NCBI RefSeq assembly: GCF_049942825.1 | Contig: NZ_CP187970.1 | Location: 7,440,001-7,504,000, forward strand | Length of the DNA: 64,000 nt | Direction of reading: 5' to 3' | Source: Paenibacillus_G sp049942825 | GTDB lineage: Bacteria; Bacillota; Bacilli; Paenibacillales; NBRC-103111 | In this document: positions 18,214-27,110 of the stretch, piece after piece | Layout: the number at the start of each line of letters is the position of its first letter | How positions within the stretch are numbered: position 1 is the stretch's first letter | The notes under the pieces: generated by a model | Told to the model about the DNA's origin: nothing | What the model saw: the letters and a program-made list of their open reading frames with translations, nothing else | The model's database searches: none | Made by a program: the position numbers and the translations under genes

Positions 18214-19346
18214 AGGCCCGCCTCCGTCTCCGGTGGACTGAACATATTCGGCACCCGGATCGTTACGAGGACTCCCCCCTCGGTCCGGATGTCGAGGCTT
18301 CCGTTCACAAATTCCAGCCGCTCCTTCATCCCCCGCAGGCCGTTGCCCCGGAAGCACACCCCATCCCCCGCCATGCCGATCCCGTTATCCTTCACCCGGA
18401 TGATGAGGTCGCTCGGACCCGGTTGGATGGTCAGCGTGCAGGCGGTCGCCCGGCTGTGCTTAACGATGTTGGTCACGGCTTCCTTCACGCACATGCTGAG
18501 CACGTTCTCGGTAAGCAGCGAGGTGTTATCGAGCTTCGGGTCCCCTTCCAGCGTGAACTCGATCTCGGCGGCCTTCAGAATCTGGCGCACCCGGAACAGT
18601 TCCTCTTCGAGCGAAGTGCCGCGCATCTGGGTCACCATCTCGCGTACTTCCTTCAGCGCACTGCGGGCCGTCTGCCGGACATCGTTGATCTCGCCGAGCG
18701 CGCGGTTCGGGTCCTTGCGCACCAGCTTGCCGGCCAGATCGCTCTTCAGACCGATCAGCGACAGCTTCTGTCCCAGCGTATCGTGCAGATCGCGGGCGAT
18801 CCGCTGGCGCTCCTCGAGCTTCACAAGTTCCGAGATCCGTTTGTTCGCATCCTCGAGCTGCCCCTGCAGCTTGTCACTCCGGTTCCTATTATACGTCGTC
18901 ACCGGAAGAAGAATGACGGCGAGCAGGGTAATCAGCACGAACGGCAGCTGCGAGATGAATACGGGATTGCGGGAGACGAACTCGAGATTGACCGTGACGA
19001 TCGTGCTCGTCAGATGGATCGTATAGAGGACCATGAACCCTGCGCGGTGCTGCAGATTGCCGATGAAGAAGGCAATGAAGAGCGAAAAATAAACATAGCC
19101 GAACAGCAGGGTCATGGCGATGGAGATCACGATCTGCAAGGTGGTCCAGAAGTAGATCAGCCACCCTCTCGACACGAACGAGAGCACATAACAGACGAAG
19201 AACACCACAATCATGACAATCCCGCTGACGACTTCATAGGTAGAGGACGATCTGAATATAAAGTAAAAGGGCAGGATATAGAAGACGACCCATACATAAG
19301 GGCTCAGGCCCGTATTCCGTTGAAAAATCTGATACCACTTCTGCAT
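18210..19346 (-). CDS. desK: DesK-type membrane thermosensor histidine kinase
   Basis: 378 residues with four to five N-terminal transmembrane segments (about 17-150), a coiled linker (SDKLQGQLEDANKRISELVKL), a HisKA_3 box ERQRIARDLHDTLGQ with His188, and an HATPase domain with N-box CVKEAVTNIVKHS and G-box DNGIGM. His188 has the same number as the phosphorylated His of B. subtilis DesK. Known role: senses membrane thickness or fluidity and switches between kinase and phosphatase. The start at 19346 has AGGGTG upstream; the earlier ATG at 19385 has none. Lies 51 nt after des and overlaps desR. Confidence 0.93.
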   Translation of the reverse strand: MQKWYQIFQRNTGLSPYVWVVFYILPFYFIFRSSSTYEVVSGIVMIVVFFVCYVLSFVSRGWLIYFWTTLQIVISIAMTLLFGYVYFSLFIAFFIGNLQHRAGFMVLYTIHLTSTIVTVNLEFVSRNPVFISQLPFVLITLLAVILLPVTTYNRNRSDKLQGQLEDANKRISELVKLEERQRIARDLHDTLGQKLSLIGLKSDLAGKLVRKDPNRALGEINDVRQTARSALKEVREMVTQMRGTSLEEELFRVRQILKAAEIEFTLEGDPKLDNTSLLTENVLSMCVKEAVTNIVKHSRATACTLTIQPGPSDLIIRVKDNGIGMAGDGVCFRGNGLRGMKERLEFVNGSLDIRTEGGVLVTIRVPNMFSPPETEAGL

Positions 19347-19397
19347 GGCCGCCCACCCTTTTGGATTCACTGCTATCCATTCCATTGTAGGCCAGGC

Positions 19398-20456
19398 TTA
19401 CTCCCCTTGCAAGCCCGGGCGCTGTCCCTTCAAACGGTCCGTGACCGATTCGGAGGTGCTGCGCGGCAGCTTCATCTCGCGGAACGAAATAAAGTTCTTG
19501 GCCTGCTCATCCCACAGCTTGAACTTCAGCGATTGGAATGAAGTGCGAAGCGTAATGGTTGTGGCCTTCTGCAGCGGAGGCGTCGCGTTGTGCGCCTTCT
19601 CCAGATTGTAGTTCGGCACTTTGGGGCTCAGGTGGTGCACATGGTGGAAGCCGATGTTGCCGGTAATCCACTGCAGCAGCTTGGGCAGCTTGTAGTACGA
19701 GCTTCCTTCGACAGCCGCTTTGACATAACTCCATTCTTCCTCATGCTCGAAGTAGGAATCCTCGAACTGGTGCTGGACATAGAACAGCCAGATGCCGAGC
19801 AGACCCGATACGAACATCACCGGAAGCTGCACCATCACGAATGCCTGCCAGCCGATCAGCCAGATCATCAGAGCGTACAAACCCACAAGGACCACATTCG
19901 TCATGTAGGTGTCCATGCGTTCCTTGCTCTTCGCACCCTTGCGGTTGAACCGGTACTGGAACAGAAAGACGAAGATCGGACCCAGGCCGAACATCACCAG
20001 CGGATGGCGGTAGAAGCGGTAGGAGAGACGAAGCCACAGCGGCGCAGCGGCATATTCCTCCACCGTCATGATCCAGATGTCGCCGATCCCCCGCTTGTCG
20101 AGGTTGCTGCTCGTAGCATGGTGGATGGAGTGGCTGTTTTTCCACTGCTGATATGGACACAGTGTAATTACACCCAGGATGAAGCCGACCGTGTCGTTGG
20201 CCAGACGGCTCTTGAAGAACGATTGATGGCAGCAGTCGTGGAAAATAATGAACGTGCGCACCACAAATCCGGCGGTGACGACTGCGATCGGCAGAGTCAG
20301 CCAGTAGGATACGGACAAGCTCAGGTAAGCCCCGTACCACAGCAGCAGCATCGGCACTACGGTATTGAGCAGCTGGCGGATACTCGCTGTGGTATCGGTT
20401 TGCTCGTAAGGAGCGACCTTCTTCTTCAGCTCCGCAATGTTGTTCGATTGTTTCAT
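19398..20456 (-). CDS. des: Acyl-lipid fatty acid desaturase (Des type)
   Basis: 352-residue integral membrane di-iron enzyme that introduces a cis double bond into membrane lipid acyl chains. The three His boxes are intact: HDCCH, HSIHH and HHVHH, between predicted membrane helices (for example PMLLLWYGAYLSLSVSYW). The start at 20456 follows AGGAGG by 9 nt. First gene of the operon with desK and desR, the cold-shock membrane remodelling system. A TATAAT promoter and palindromes for the activator lie upstream at 20528-20593. Confidence 0.95.
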   Translation of the reverse strand: MKQSNNIAELKKKVAPYEQTDTTASIRQLLNTVVPMLLLWYGAYLSLSVSYWLTLPIAVVTAGFVVRTFIIFHDCCHQSFFKSRLANDTVGFILGVITLCPYQQWKNSHSIHHATSSNLDKRGIGDIWIMTVEEYAAAPLWLRLSYRFYRHPLVMFGLGPIFVFLFQYRFNRKGAKSKERMDTYMTNVVLVGLYALMIWLIGWQAFVMVQLPVMFVSGLLGIWLFYVQHQFEDSYFEHEEEWSYVKAAVEGSSYYKLPKLLQWITGNIGFHHVHHLSPKVPNYNLEKAHNATPPLQKATTITLRTSFQSLKFKLWDEQAKNFISFREMKLPRSTSESVTDRLKGQRPGLQGE

Positions 20457-20527
20457 CGCAAGCTTTCCTCCTCGAATCATCACACATATGAACGAAAGTA
20501 ACGTCAGACGCGTCGTATTGTAGTTTT

Positions 20528-20593
20528 ATTATAGAAAACGCGCTTCATTCGTCACAGTCATACACGTCATGACGAGGACATGACACTTGTCAT
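20528..20593 (-). promoter_or_regulatory. des promoter with putative DesR operator
   Basis: Minus-strand -10 TATAAT (20528-20533), 17-nt spacer, weak -35 TGTGAC (20551-20556). Immediately upstream are GTCATGAC (20566-20573) and ATGACA-CT-TGTCAT (20580-20593), both dyads with the TGACA/TCATG core. A weak -35 with adjacent dyads is what an activator-dependent promoter needs. Binding by DesR is inferred from position. Confidence 0.55.
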
Positions 20594-20634
20594 ATAACCT
20601 GGTCTTAGATGCAAGTAATGGAAGATTCATCCAA

Positions 20635-21843
20635 TTACTTACCGCAGCACTTCTTGAACTTCGCTCCGCTGCCGCAGGGGCACGGGTCATTGCGTCCGAC
20701 TTTCCTGCCCGTTGCAAAATCGATGACCGTCCCGCCTGCACCCGCCTCCGCCTGCGGCTCAGGCTCACTTAGCCGACGCAGCTCTACAGGGCTGTACCCC
20801 TTAAGAACCCACTGCTTGGTGTTGTTATGAAGCGGGACGAGATACTGCATGAACGCTTCCATCAGCTCCAGGCTGTCGATCTCCAGTTCGTCCTGCAGCA
20901 TCTTGAGGATCTCCCCCGGCCCGTCTCCGAGCTGGATGGCAAATACACAATTCTCCACGATCCCATCCGCTTCTTCCTTGGACAGCTCGTAGCCTTTCCG
21001 GATAAAATCAACAAAAGCACGGTACAGCGCATGCCGTTCCACATAATCCGGATCGCTGGCCAGAAGCAGCTGCTCCTTCGAGAACGGATAGAAAGGCACA
21101 TCCTTGCGCAGACGGTGTTCCTCCAGGATATGTTCCGGATCGTCTACATCGATATGCACCCAGCCTGAACTTACTTGTCTGACCACATGATGAAACTTCT
21201 GTGATTCGGTCAGCAGCTTCACGTATTCATGCAAGGTAAGATAGATTGTCGTGTAGGACTTCAGCAGTGCTAACAGCTCGTATGGCTTGAGGCAGCCATA
21301 GTAGTAGAGCATGCCCTGCGTCATCTGAATCCACTCCGTGTTTTGGCGGATCCGAGCCCGCAGCTCGGCCGTATCCGCCGCCTTGAAGGCTTGGACCACC
21401 TCCTGCGGCATGGCGAGAACCGGCTTTCCTTTATACGCCCCTGTGAAGACCAGGCCATGTTCCCTCAGATAACGCAGCTGCTCTCTCTCCAGCTCGACAT
21501 AGCCCTGTCCGCCGCGATCCGCCAGCTTCTTGAGAATGCCATAACGGGTCTCGTCCCACTGCGCAAGCAGCCAGGGAAGCAATTCGGGAATCCGCTCCGT
21601 TAGCAGGTCCGTGAGATCCTGCTTCTTGAGTGCAGAGGCACCCTCGATCCCCAGGTTCGATCGGATCTCCGAAAGTTCATGCTTGGTCAACTGCGGCAGA
21701 CAGCCGCCAAGCGACAAGGGCAGCGCGAAGTCCGCCCACAGCTTCTTATCCTCCTTCTCCTTCATTTTCCTGCTCATTTCCCTCGCCCTCTCCAGGGCCT
21801 CCAGCAGCATTCTCTGCTCTTTGGAGTTTAGAGGCTTGTCCAT
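20635..21843 (-). CDS. SEC-C zinc-motif protein
   Basis: 402 residues, mostly helical with no enzyme motif I recognise, ending in a SEC-C motif (GRNDPCPCGSGAKFKKCCGK region) that binds zinc through CPC and CC. SEC-C tails occur in SecA and in many uncharacterised proteins. The middle may contain a degenerate SAP/helix-hairpin-like segment (LTKHELSEIRSNLGIEGASALKKQ), but this is weak. The start at 21843 has AGGAGTG upstream; the longer frame to 21873 does not. Separate from des upstream promoter sequences, with the thioesterase gene 63 nt before it on the same strand, so the two may be co-transcribed. Confidence 0.8.
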   Translation of the reverse strand: MDKPLNSKEQRMLLEALERAREMSRKMKEKEDKKLWADFALPLSLGGCLPQLTKHELSEIRSNLGIEGASALKKQDLTDLLTERIPELLPWLLAQWDETRYGILKKLADRGGQGYVELEREQLRYLREHGLVFTGAYKGKPVLAMPQEVVQAFKAADTAELRARIRQNTEWIQMTQGMLYYYGCLKPYELLALLKSYTTIYLTLHEYVKLLTESQKFHHVVRQVSSGWVHIDVDDPEHILEEHRLRKDVPFYPFSKEQLLLASDPDYVERHALYRAFVDFIRKGYELSKEEADGIVENCVFAIQLGDGPGEILKMLQDELEIDSLELMEAFMQYLVPLHNNTKQWVLKGYSPVELRRLSEPEPQAEAGAGGTVIDFATGRKVGRNDPCPCGSGAKFKKCCGK

Positions 21844-21906
21844 GGTTCCGTTCACTCCTTTTCTCCACTCCATTGTGGCGTATCCGTTCGAAGCCGGGTA
21901 TAGGCT

Positions 21907-22371
21907 TCACTCTGCCAGCCCGCTGCCCTCGAAGGAGCGGATGATCTCTCTTGCGTTATCCGAGATCGGCGTGCTTCGGCCGGCCGCCTTATCTACCAAT
22001 ACGATCGCTCCGCGGCCGGCAGCCTTGATATTCTCCCCCACCACCAGCGCGTACTCGATGTCCATCGAAGAGCGGCCGAGCTTCGCCACCCGGACATGCA
22101 GCTGCAGCGGGTCTCTCAGGAAGATTTCGGCGAGATACTTGCACTCGAGGTCCGCGACCACGGATACTTTCTCATCGGTAAACAGCTCTCCGGTCAGCCC
22201 GAGATTCTCGAAATATTCGATGCGTCCCTGTTCAAAATACATAAAATAGCTCACATTATTGACGTGACCCAAGAGATCCGTCTCGCAGTACCGGACTTTG
22301 ATAGGGGTATGAAAATGAAATTTCTCCAGCCACTGCTGCGGATCGGGGCCGATAAACGAGGCTCTGCTCAT
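21907..22371 (-). CDS. Hotdog-fold acyl-CoA thioesterase (4HBT family)
   Basis: 154-residue thioesterase of the YbgC/FadM type. The family signature RYCETDLLGHVNNVSYFMYFEQGR contains the catalytic Asp (TDLLGHVNN) and the aligned His/Asn. It would hydrolyse a thioester such as a medium or long-chain acyl-CoA; the true substrate cannot be read from sequence. The start at 22371 follows AAGGAG; the frame to 22416 has no SD. On the same strand as and upstream of the SEC-C gene. Confidence 0.88.
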   Translation of the reverse strand: MSRASFIGPDPQQWLEKFHFHTPIKVRYCETDLLGHVNNVSYFMYFEQGRIEYFENLGLTGELFTDEKVSVVADLECKYLAEIFLRDPLQLHVRVAKLGRSSMDIEYALVVGENIKAAGRGAIVLVDKAAGRSTPISDNAREIIRSFEGSGLAE

Positions 22372-22440
22372 CTTGGTGAATCTCCTTTCGGGTAGTTCAA
22401 CATTCGCTTTCCCCATTATATCCCCTTTGCCGGCCCAAAC

Positions 22441-22482
22441 AAAAATAAAACCGAACCCTGCCGCGAAGGCAGAGCCCGGTTG
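22441..22482 (-). terminator. Terminator of the GH43 gene
   Basis: Minus-strand stem AACCGGGCTCTGCC / GGCAGGGTTCGGTT with a short TTCG-type loop, followed by TTATTTTT. Confidence 0.85.
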
Positions 22483-22531
22483 TCACTTGTGGAAATGGCT
22501 GCGAGGGTCGCTGCCATTCCCGATTCGCTGC

Positions 22532-24016
22532 TTAATTCACGCGTTCAAAAATCCACTGCTGCACCGTGTTGTTGAGATCGGACCACTGGCCGATATTGCC
22601 GCCGTCTGCCAGCGAACCGTTCGTCACGTCGAGCAGCTTGCCGCTGTTGCGGTTCTTAATCTCGAAGTACTGGTTGTTCGTCGAGACGAAGCTCCACTGC
22701 TGGTTGGTCGCGCCCGTGTTCGGCCACTGGATGACATCCGCCCCATCCGCCGTCGAGAGGTTGAGCACATCCGCCACCTTGCCGCTGTGGCTTGCGCGCA
22801 GCCGGAAGAAGCCGCCCGATACCGGGTCCAGCGCCCAGCGCTGGTCGCCGGTGCCGTTGTAGGTCCACTGCAGGATGTTCGCACCGTCTGCGGTTGAAGC
22901 AACGTCGACAGCCATCACCTTGCCGCTGTTGCGGTTCTTGATGCGGTAGTAGATATCGCTTGTGCCCTCACCCGAAGGTCTGGTCACTGCCGCGGCCGGA
23001 TTGACCGGCGTGCCGAAGACCGGTGTGTCGCCGTTCCACGTGATCTTCTGAATCCGCGTCGTGCGCTGGTCCGCGCAGCCTTGGCCCGTGCCATCGTTCG
23101 CATGGTAGACGATCCAGTCTTCCGTGCCGTCCGGGGACTTCACGAAGCTGTTGTGGCCGGGGCCGAACACGGAGGCCGTCTTCTGGAACACCGGGCTCGC
23201 GCTCTTCGTCCAATTGCTCGCTACGGTCAGATCGGCCGTCAGGTTCGCGCTGAGCAGGCCGAGCTTGTAATCGTCCGTCCAGCAGCCGCTCGCGGAGAAG
23301 CTCAGGTGCACCTTGGAGCCGTGCGTGATGAAGGCCGGTCCTTCATTGACCGGGGAGCCGGAGGTCTCCCACGAGTTCGTCGGCGTGGAGATGACCGTCC
23401 CGCGGCCGGAGATCGCCGTCGGGGAGCTCATCTTCGCGATCATGATGCGCTGCGGCTGGTTCGGCGCAATCTCGGACCAGGCGATGTACAGCTGTCCGTT
23501 GATATTCGCTACCGTGTGGTCGATGGACCAGTAATCCGCCGTATCCTTCAGCTTGATCGGCGCGGACCACGTCCCCTCGAGCGGATTCGCGCTCGTGTTC
23601 TTGATCACCCACATCCGCTGATTCGGCGTGTTGGCTTCACTGCTGCCGGCGCTGAAGTAGAGATACCATGCGCCGTTGATGTAGTTCAGCTCGGGGGCCC
23701 AGATGTTGCCGGAATAGCAATTCGAGCCTGTGCAGTACGCCGAAGACTTTGTGAACACCGTCTTCCGCGTGCCGTTGCCGATCCCTGTCAGTGAGCTGGA
23801 GCGCGAGATGTCGATTTTATCCCAGCCCTGCGAGGTGTGAACGAAATAGTAGTAGCCGTCCGTATGCTTCATCACGTGGGGATCGGCCGAGGAATAAGGC
23901 GCCACCGGGTTGATGAACGTCGTCGATGCCGCGCTGGCCTGGAACGGGAACGCCGCCACCATCATGATGAAAGCGATTGCCATAGTGAGCATGCGGTGGG
24001 TTTTTCTTTTTTTCAT
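22532..24016 (-). CDS. Secreted GH43 glycosidase with ricin-type lectin domain
   Basis: 494 residues. Signal peptide 1-29 (MLTMAIAFIMMVAAFPFQ core, ASA-A site). The catalytic domain (about 35-340) is a GH43 five-bladed propeller: NPVAPYSSADPHVMKH supplies the general base Asp, WSIDHTV the pKa modulator Asp and NEGPAF the acid Glu. A RicinB_lectin_2/CBM13 domain follows (about 350-494) with QxW repeats (GDQRWAL, TNQQWSF, VQQWIF). Likely substrate: arabinan or arabinoxylan side chains. SD AGGAGG lies 10 nt before the ATG. A cre-like box lies upstream, consistent with catabolite repression. Confidence 0.9.
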   Translation of the reverse strand: MKKRKTHRMLTMAIAFIMMVAAFPFQASAASTTFINPVAPYSSADPHVMKHTDGYYYFVHTSQGWDKIDISRSSSLTGIGNGTRKTVFTKSSAYCTGSNCYSGNIWAPELNYINGAWYLYFSAGSSEANTPNQRMWVIKNTSANPLEGTWSAPIKLKDTADYWSIDHTVANINGQLYIAWSEIAPNQPQRIMIAKMSSPTAISGRGTVISTPTNSWETSGSPVNEGPAFITHGSKVHLSFSASGCWTDDYKLGLLSANLTADLTVASNWTKSASPVFQKTASVFGPGHNSFVKSPDGTEDWIVYHANDGTGQGCADQRTTRIQKITWNGDTPVFGTPVNPAAAVTRPSGEGTSDIYYRIKNRNSGKVMAVDVASTADGANILQWTYNGTGDQRWALDPVSGGFFRLRASHSGKVADVLNLSTADGADVIQWPNTGATNQQWSFVSTNNQYFEIKNRNSGKLLDVTNGSLADGGNIGQWSDLNNTVQQWIFERVN

Positions 24017-24197
24017 ATGATTGCTGCCTCCTTCACGTGTCTCGTATTCTTCCTGCGTCTGATGCCGTACTTGAATGCTTGAGATGAGGTTTCCGGAACA
24101 TGCGGGATGTCTGAGGATCCTTCCTCCCTCTGCCGTGACGCCGATTCATCGATCGTCCGTCTGGATAAACCACTCCTTTCCGTATCGCTGCGATTGG

Positions 24198-24211
24198 ATT
24201 AAGCGCTTACA
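24198..24211 (-). promoter_or_regulatory. cre-like catabolite repression site upstream of GH43
   Basis: Minus-strand TGTAAGCGCTTAAT matches the CcpA consensus TGWAARCGYTWNCW with one mismatch, about 180 nt upstream of the GH43 start. The rest of 24017-24638 contains no supported gene. Confidence 0.6.
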
Positions 24212-24638
24212 AATGTGCTGTAACCTAATCATAGCCGCTCGTTGTCCAAAACGAAATGTAATTCCTTTTTATTTTTGTTGATTTTTTTACGAAAGTGTTA
24301 AGTGAAGGGGGGGCTACGGTATGTCTGGGATGAAGTGACATGAATGGCCCAAGCAGGTAACAAAAAACGGACCGCCTCATTGGCCATGTCCGGAGTCTCT
24401 CACTTTCTATGCACCGTGGCGGTGTCTCCTGGATTGACTCAACCTCCGTCCTGCCTCCGCTTAGTTCATCGCATCCTCTCGCAAGTCGGGCAGCCACCTC
24501 AGAAAGGTGTAGTACAGCAACGCGGCCCGACAATATAAACCCTGACAGCCAATCCCCTAAACACCAGCGGTCGCGTTCAGGACTACTGCCCCTTGGAACT
24601 CCATTGTTCAATTCAACCTCATGAAAGATTCGTAGTGT

Positions 24639-26069
24639 TTACTTCAGAAACTCGATTCCTGCCTGCAGCATCTCATTCGCCTTGGCGATCATAGCATTGG
24701 AGGATTCAAGCAGAAGCTTCTTATTCGTTAACATTGCTGCTTCCTTGGATACGTCCACGTCACGAATCCGTGACTCGGTAGCCGCCAGGTTGATGCTGTA
24801 ATTGGACACGTTATTGTTCATGTGCTCAAGCGCATTCTGGTAAACTCCGTAACGGGAGCGGTGGGACGATACCTCAGTCATGGCAGCATCAATCTTTCCG
24901 ATGGCCTCGTTAGCTTTTGCGGCTGTCTCCACCGACAGATCGGCCAACCCCAGCTTGCGGGTCCTGGCATCGAATAGCTCCAAAGTAAACTCATCCCCCG
25001 TGTTCGCTCCGGTCTGAAAATGCAGCGTAGGCATCGTATCTCCTTCCGAACCCGAACCCGATAGTCCAATTGCCCTGCCGATGACCGTGCTGAGTTCCAA
25101 TCCCCATGAAGGGCTTGCAAGGTCTACCGACTTCCCGTTCGTCGCACCGGTAATAGCATCGAATTCGCCGATATCCGGATCCTGTTTGTTGTATACGCCA
25201 TGTACTTGGATCCCTTTGGACTGCAGATTGGCGAGAGTAGATGCAGCAAGGTAATCGTCATCCGCATCTTCGTTTGTCAGGAAGATAATATGCTTCGCCT
25301 GCAGTCCGTCCTCGTTCTCCCGAAAATCATACTGATCCGCGACGATATTCAGCGCATGCATCGCGTCCTCTGTGCCCCCGCGGTTCGTCGCTGCCATTCT
25401 AATTAGCTCGCTCGAGACCACGTCTTTGTCACTGGTCCAATTGCCTCCGAAGTTGCTTTTTAGGAAATCCGAATCGGTATACTCTAAGACCCCCATTCGG
25501 ATATCCGTAACGCCCCGGCCGCTGATGCTGTCGATGAAGCTGCTGATGTTTTGGGCTACGGATGTTTGAATAGAGGCCATACTTCCACTGTTATCCACGA
25601 CAAACACAATATCCACCTTCCCATTCGGGTTAGGCGGTGTACGGTCCACAGAAGGCCTTAGCACCTTCTGGCTGTTGAACTCCGTGTTATTCGCGATATC
25701 GTCGATACTTGCCAGTACCTGATTCACTTCAAGCTGGATGGCCTGCCGGTCCGCACTGCTCAGTGTCCCATTCGCCGCCTGCACCGCCAGCTCTCTGAGG
25801 CGCTGCAGATTCGGATTGAGGATTTGAGCAAGCCCATTCTCCGCCGTCTGAATCATGGAGATTCCATCCTGTATATTCCGCTGAGCTTGCTCCAAACCAC
25901 GGATCTGCCCTCTCATTTTCTCCGAAATACCCAGCCCGCCGACATCGTCTGCCGCCGTATTAATTCGTAATCCCGATGACAGCCTCTGGGCTGCGATCCC
26001 TACCGCTTTGCTGTTGAACTGTCCTCTATTGTAGGCTGCCAAGCCGGCAGCATTATGATTGATTCTCAA
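24639..26069 (-). CDS. Flagellin with an inserted von Willebrand factor A domain
   Basis: 476 residues. N-terminal D0/D1 (1-141) is classic flagellin: MRINHNAAGLAAYNRG, LSSGLRINTAADDVGGLGIS, NIQDGISMIQTAENGL. C-terminal D1/D0 (about 347-476) is also intact, ending with MLQAGIEFLK. Between them, where flagellins carry the variable D2/D3, lies a vWA domain (about 150-340) with the metal-ion site DNSGS (Asp159, Ser161, Ser163), Thr233 in GGTEDA and an acidic third motif LTNEDADDD. The exposed filament surface would thus display a ligand-binding or adhesive fold. TTG at 26069 is chosen: GAAGGTGG sits 8 nt upstream and it gives the standard MRINHN start; GTG at 26081 has no SD spacing. No flagellar genes flank it. 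A SigD promoter lies upstream. Confidence 0.92.
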   Translation of the reverse strand: MRINHNAAGLAAYNRGQFNSKAVGIAAQRLSSGLRINTAADDVGGLGISEKMRGQIRGLEQAQRNIQDGISMIQTAENGLAQILNPNLQRLRELAVQAANGTLSSADRQAIQLEVNQVLASIDDIANNTEFNSQKVLRPSVDRTPPNPNGKVDIVFVVDNSGSMASIQTSVAQNISSFIDSISGRGVTDIRMGVLEYTDSDFLKSNFGGNWTSDKDVVSSELIRMAATNRGGTEDAMHALNIVADQYDFRENEDGLQAKHIIFLTNEDADDDYLAASTLANLQSKGIQVHGVYNKQDPDIGEFDAITGATNGKSVDLASPSWGLELSTVIGRAIGLSGSGSEGDTMPTLHFQTGANTGDEFTLELFDARTRKLGLADLSVETAAKANEAIGKIDAAMTEVSSHRSRYGVYQNALEHMNNNVSNYSINLAATESRIRDVDVSKEAAMLTNKKLLLESSNAMIAKANEMLQAGIEFLK

Positions 26070-26092
26070 GTATATCGCCACCTTCTACCATT

Positions 26093-26120
26093 TTATCGGC
26101 TGCAGCCCCCTAATCCTTGA
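26093..26120 (-). promoter_or_regulatory. SigD (flagellar sigma) promoter of the vWA flagellin
   Basis: Minus-strand -10 GCCGATAA (26093-26100) is a perfect SigD element; 16 nt upstream is TCAA (26117-26120), 3 of 4 to the TAAA -35 core. The predicted leader is only about 17 nt. Confidence 0.7.
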
Positions 26121-26172
26121 TAGACTGAAGAAATCTTTAGAAATTCCTGGACAGTGTGTGAAAGTCCAAAAG

Positions 26173-26202
26173 AAAAAAGGCTGCCTGCCGCAGGCAACCT
26201 TC
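26173..26202 (-). terminator. Terminator after the fic locus
   Basis: Minus-strand AAGGTTGCCTG / CAGGCAGCCTT stem followed by TTTTTT; its 5' arm begins at the fic stop codon region. Confidence 0.75.
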
Positions 26203-26205
26203 TTG

Positions 26206-26946
26206 TTATTTCACCGCCGCTATATACCGCTGCAGACTCTCCCCTACGCATTCCTGAATCAATGCATGGAAGGGCTTCAGGTGCCCGGTCATGCTTGCTT
26301 CCTCCAACGTTTCATAGTATTTCAACCGCGCTTCAGCGGCGGCCTTTACAATGGCAGGCGGATACCCGTGCTTCATGAGAATTAAGTTCATCAGCAGGCG
26401 AGACGTCCGTCCATTGCCATCGGAGAAGGGATGAAGATACACGAATTTAAAATGGAACTCCGCAGCCAGTTCTACCGGATGCAGACGATCTTTTTGCTCT
26501 TGATACCACCGCACCAGCTGCTCCATCCCTTCGGGAACAACGGTAAAGTGAGGGGGCGTATGTTGGGAACCTGATATTCTCACGTTCACCATCCGGTAGC
26601 GGCCCGCATTTTCGTCATCTATATTTTTAAGAATCAGATGATGAAGCGATTTAATGACGTATTCCGTTAGCTCCATATCCCGCTGTACCAAATCTTGAAC
26701 GTAACCTATAGCCTCGGAATGGTTGATGACCTCAAAATGCTCCCGCAGCTTTTTTCCACCGATCGTCAAACCTTCTTCCAAGACGAGTTTGGTTTCCAAC
26801 AAAGTCAGCGTATTGCCTTCCATTGCACAGGAATGAAAGGTCCATTCGACACGATCGACCTCATTTAAATTGCTAAGAGCCGCGGCGGGTAAAGGACTTC
26901 ATGCATCGAGCTCATTCTTCAAAATACGGACCTGCTCCAAATTCAT
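26206..26946 (-). pseudogene. Fic-family protein gene interrupted by an in-frame TGA
   Basis: Fic proteins transfer AMP or related groups to target side chains. The downstream 205-codon frame holds an intact Fic motif HPFSDGNGRTSR (His131 of that frame). Reading upstream, the same frame continues through SCAMEGN, which matches the inhibitory motif (S/T)xxxE(G/N), to an ATG at 26946 preceded by a very strong AGGAGGGGG. That frame is broken after 15 codons by TGA (26899-26901), inside a normal-looking N-terminus (LKNELDA*SPLPAAALSNLNEV). The ATG at 26823 would give a truncated protein lacking the Ser of the inhibitory motif, and it has no SD. Either a recent nonsense mutation, a sequencing error, or internal start use giving a de-inhibited enzyme. 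Confidence 0.8.
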
Positions 26947-27064
26947 TATTCCCCCTCCTTCCTGCCAGACGACGTTCAGGCGTACCTTGGGACTCCGTTA
27001 CGCTTCGCATAAAGGTCACTTCCCAAAGGTATCTCCTCGCTCTTACACTGAAACGCGCCAAATC

Positions 27065-27097
27065 AAAAAGAAACCGGAACGAATCCCTTCGCCCCGG
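27065..27097 (-). terminator. Terminator of the metallophosphoesterase gene
   Basis: Minus-strand CCGGGGCGAAGG / TTCGTTCCGG stem followed by TTTCTTTTT. Confidence 0.7.
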
Positions 27098-27110
27098 CCA
27101 CGTGCTCTCC

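Noticed and set aside
17284..19026. 580-codon plus-strand frame opposite desR/desK
   Set aside because: No SD and low-complexity; overlaps catalase and the genuine des operon.
24225..24611. 128-codon minus-strand frame upstream of GH43
   Set aside because: No SD, no recognisable domain, and it covers the promoter region with the cre-like site.
26899..26901. TGA in the fic gene as selenocysteine
   Set aside because: It lies in a non-conserved N-terminal linker, and no SECIS-like hairpin or selenium genes are seen.
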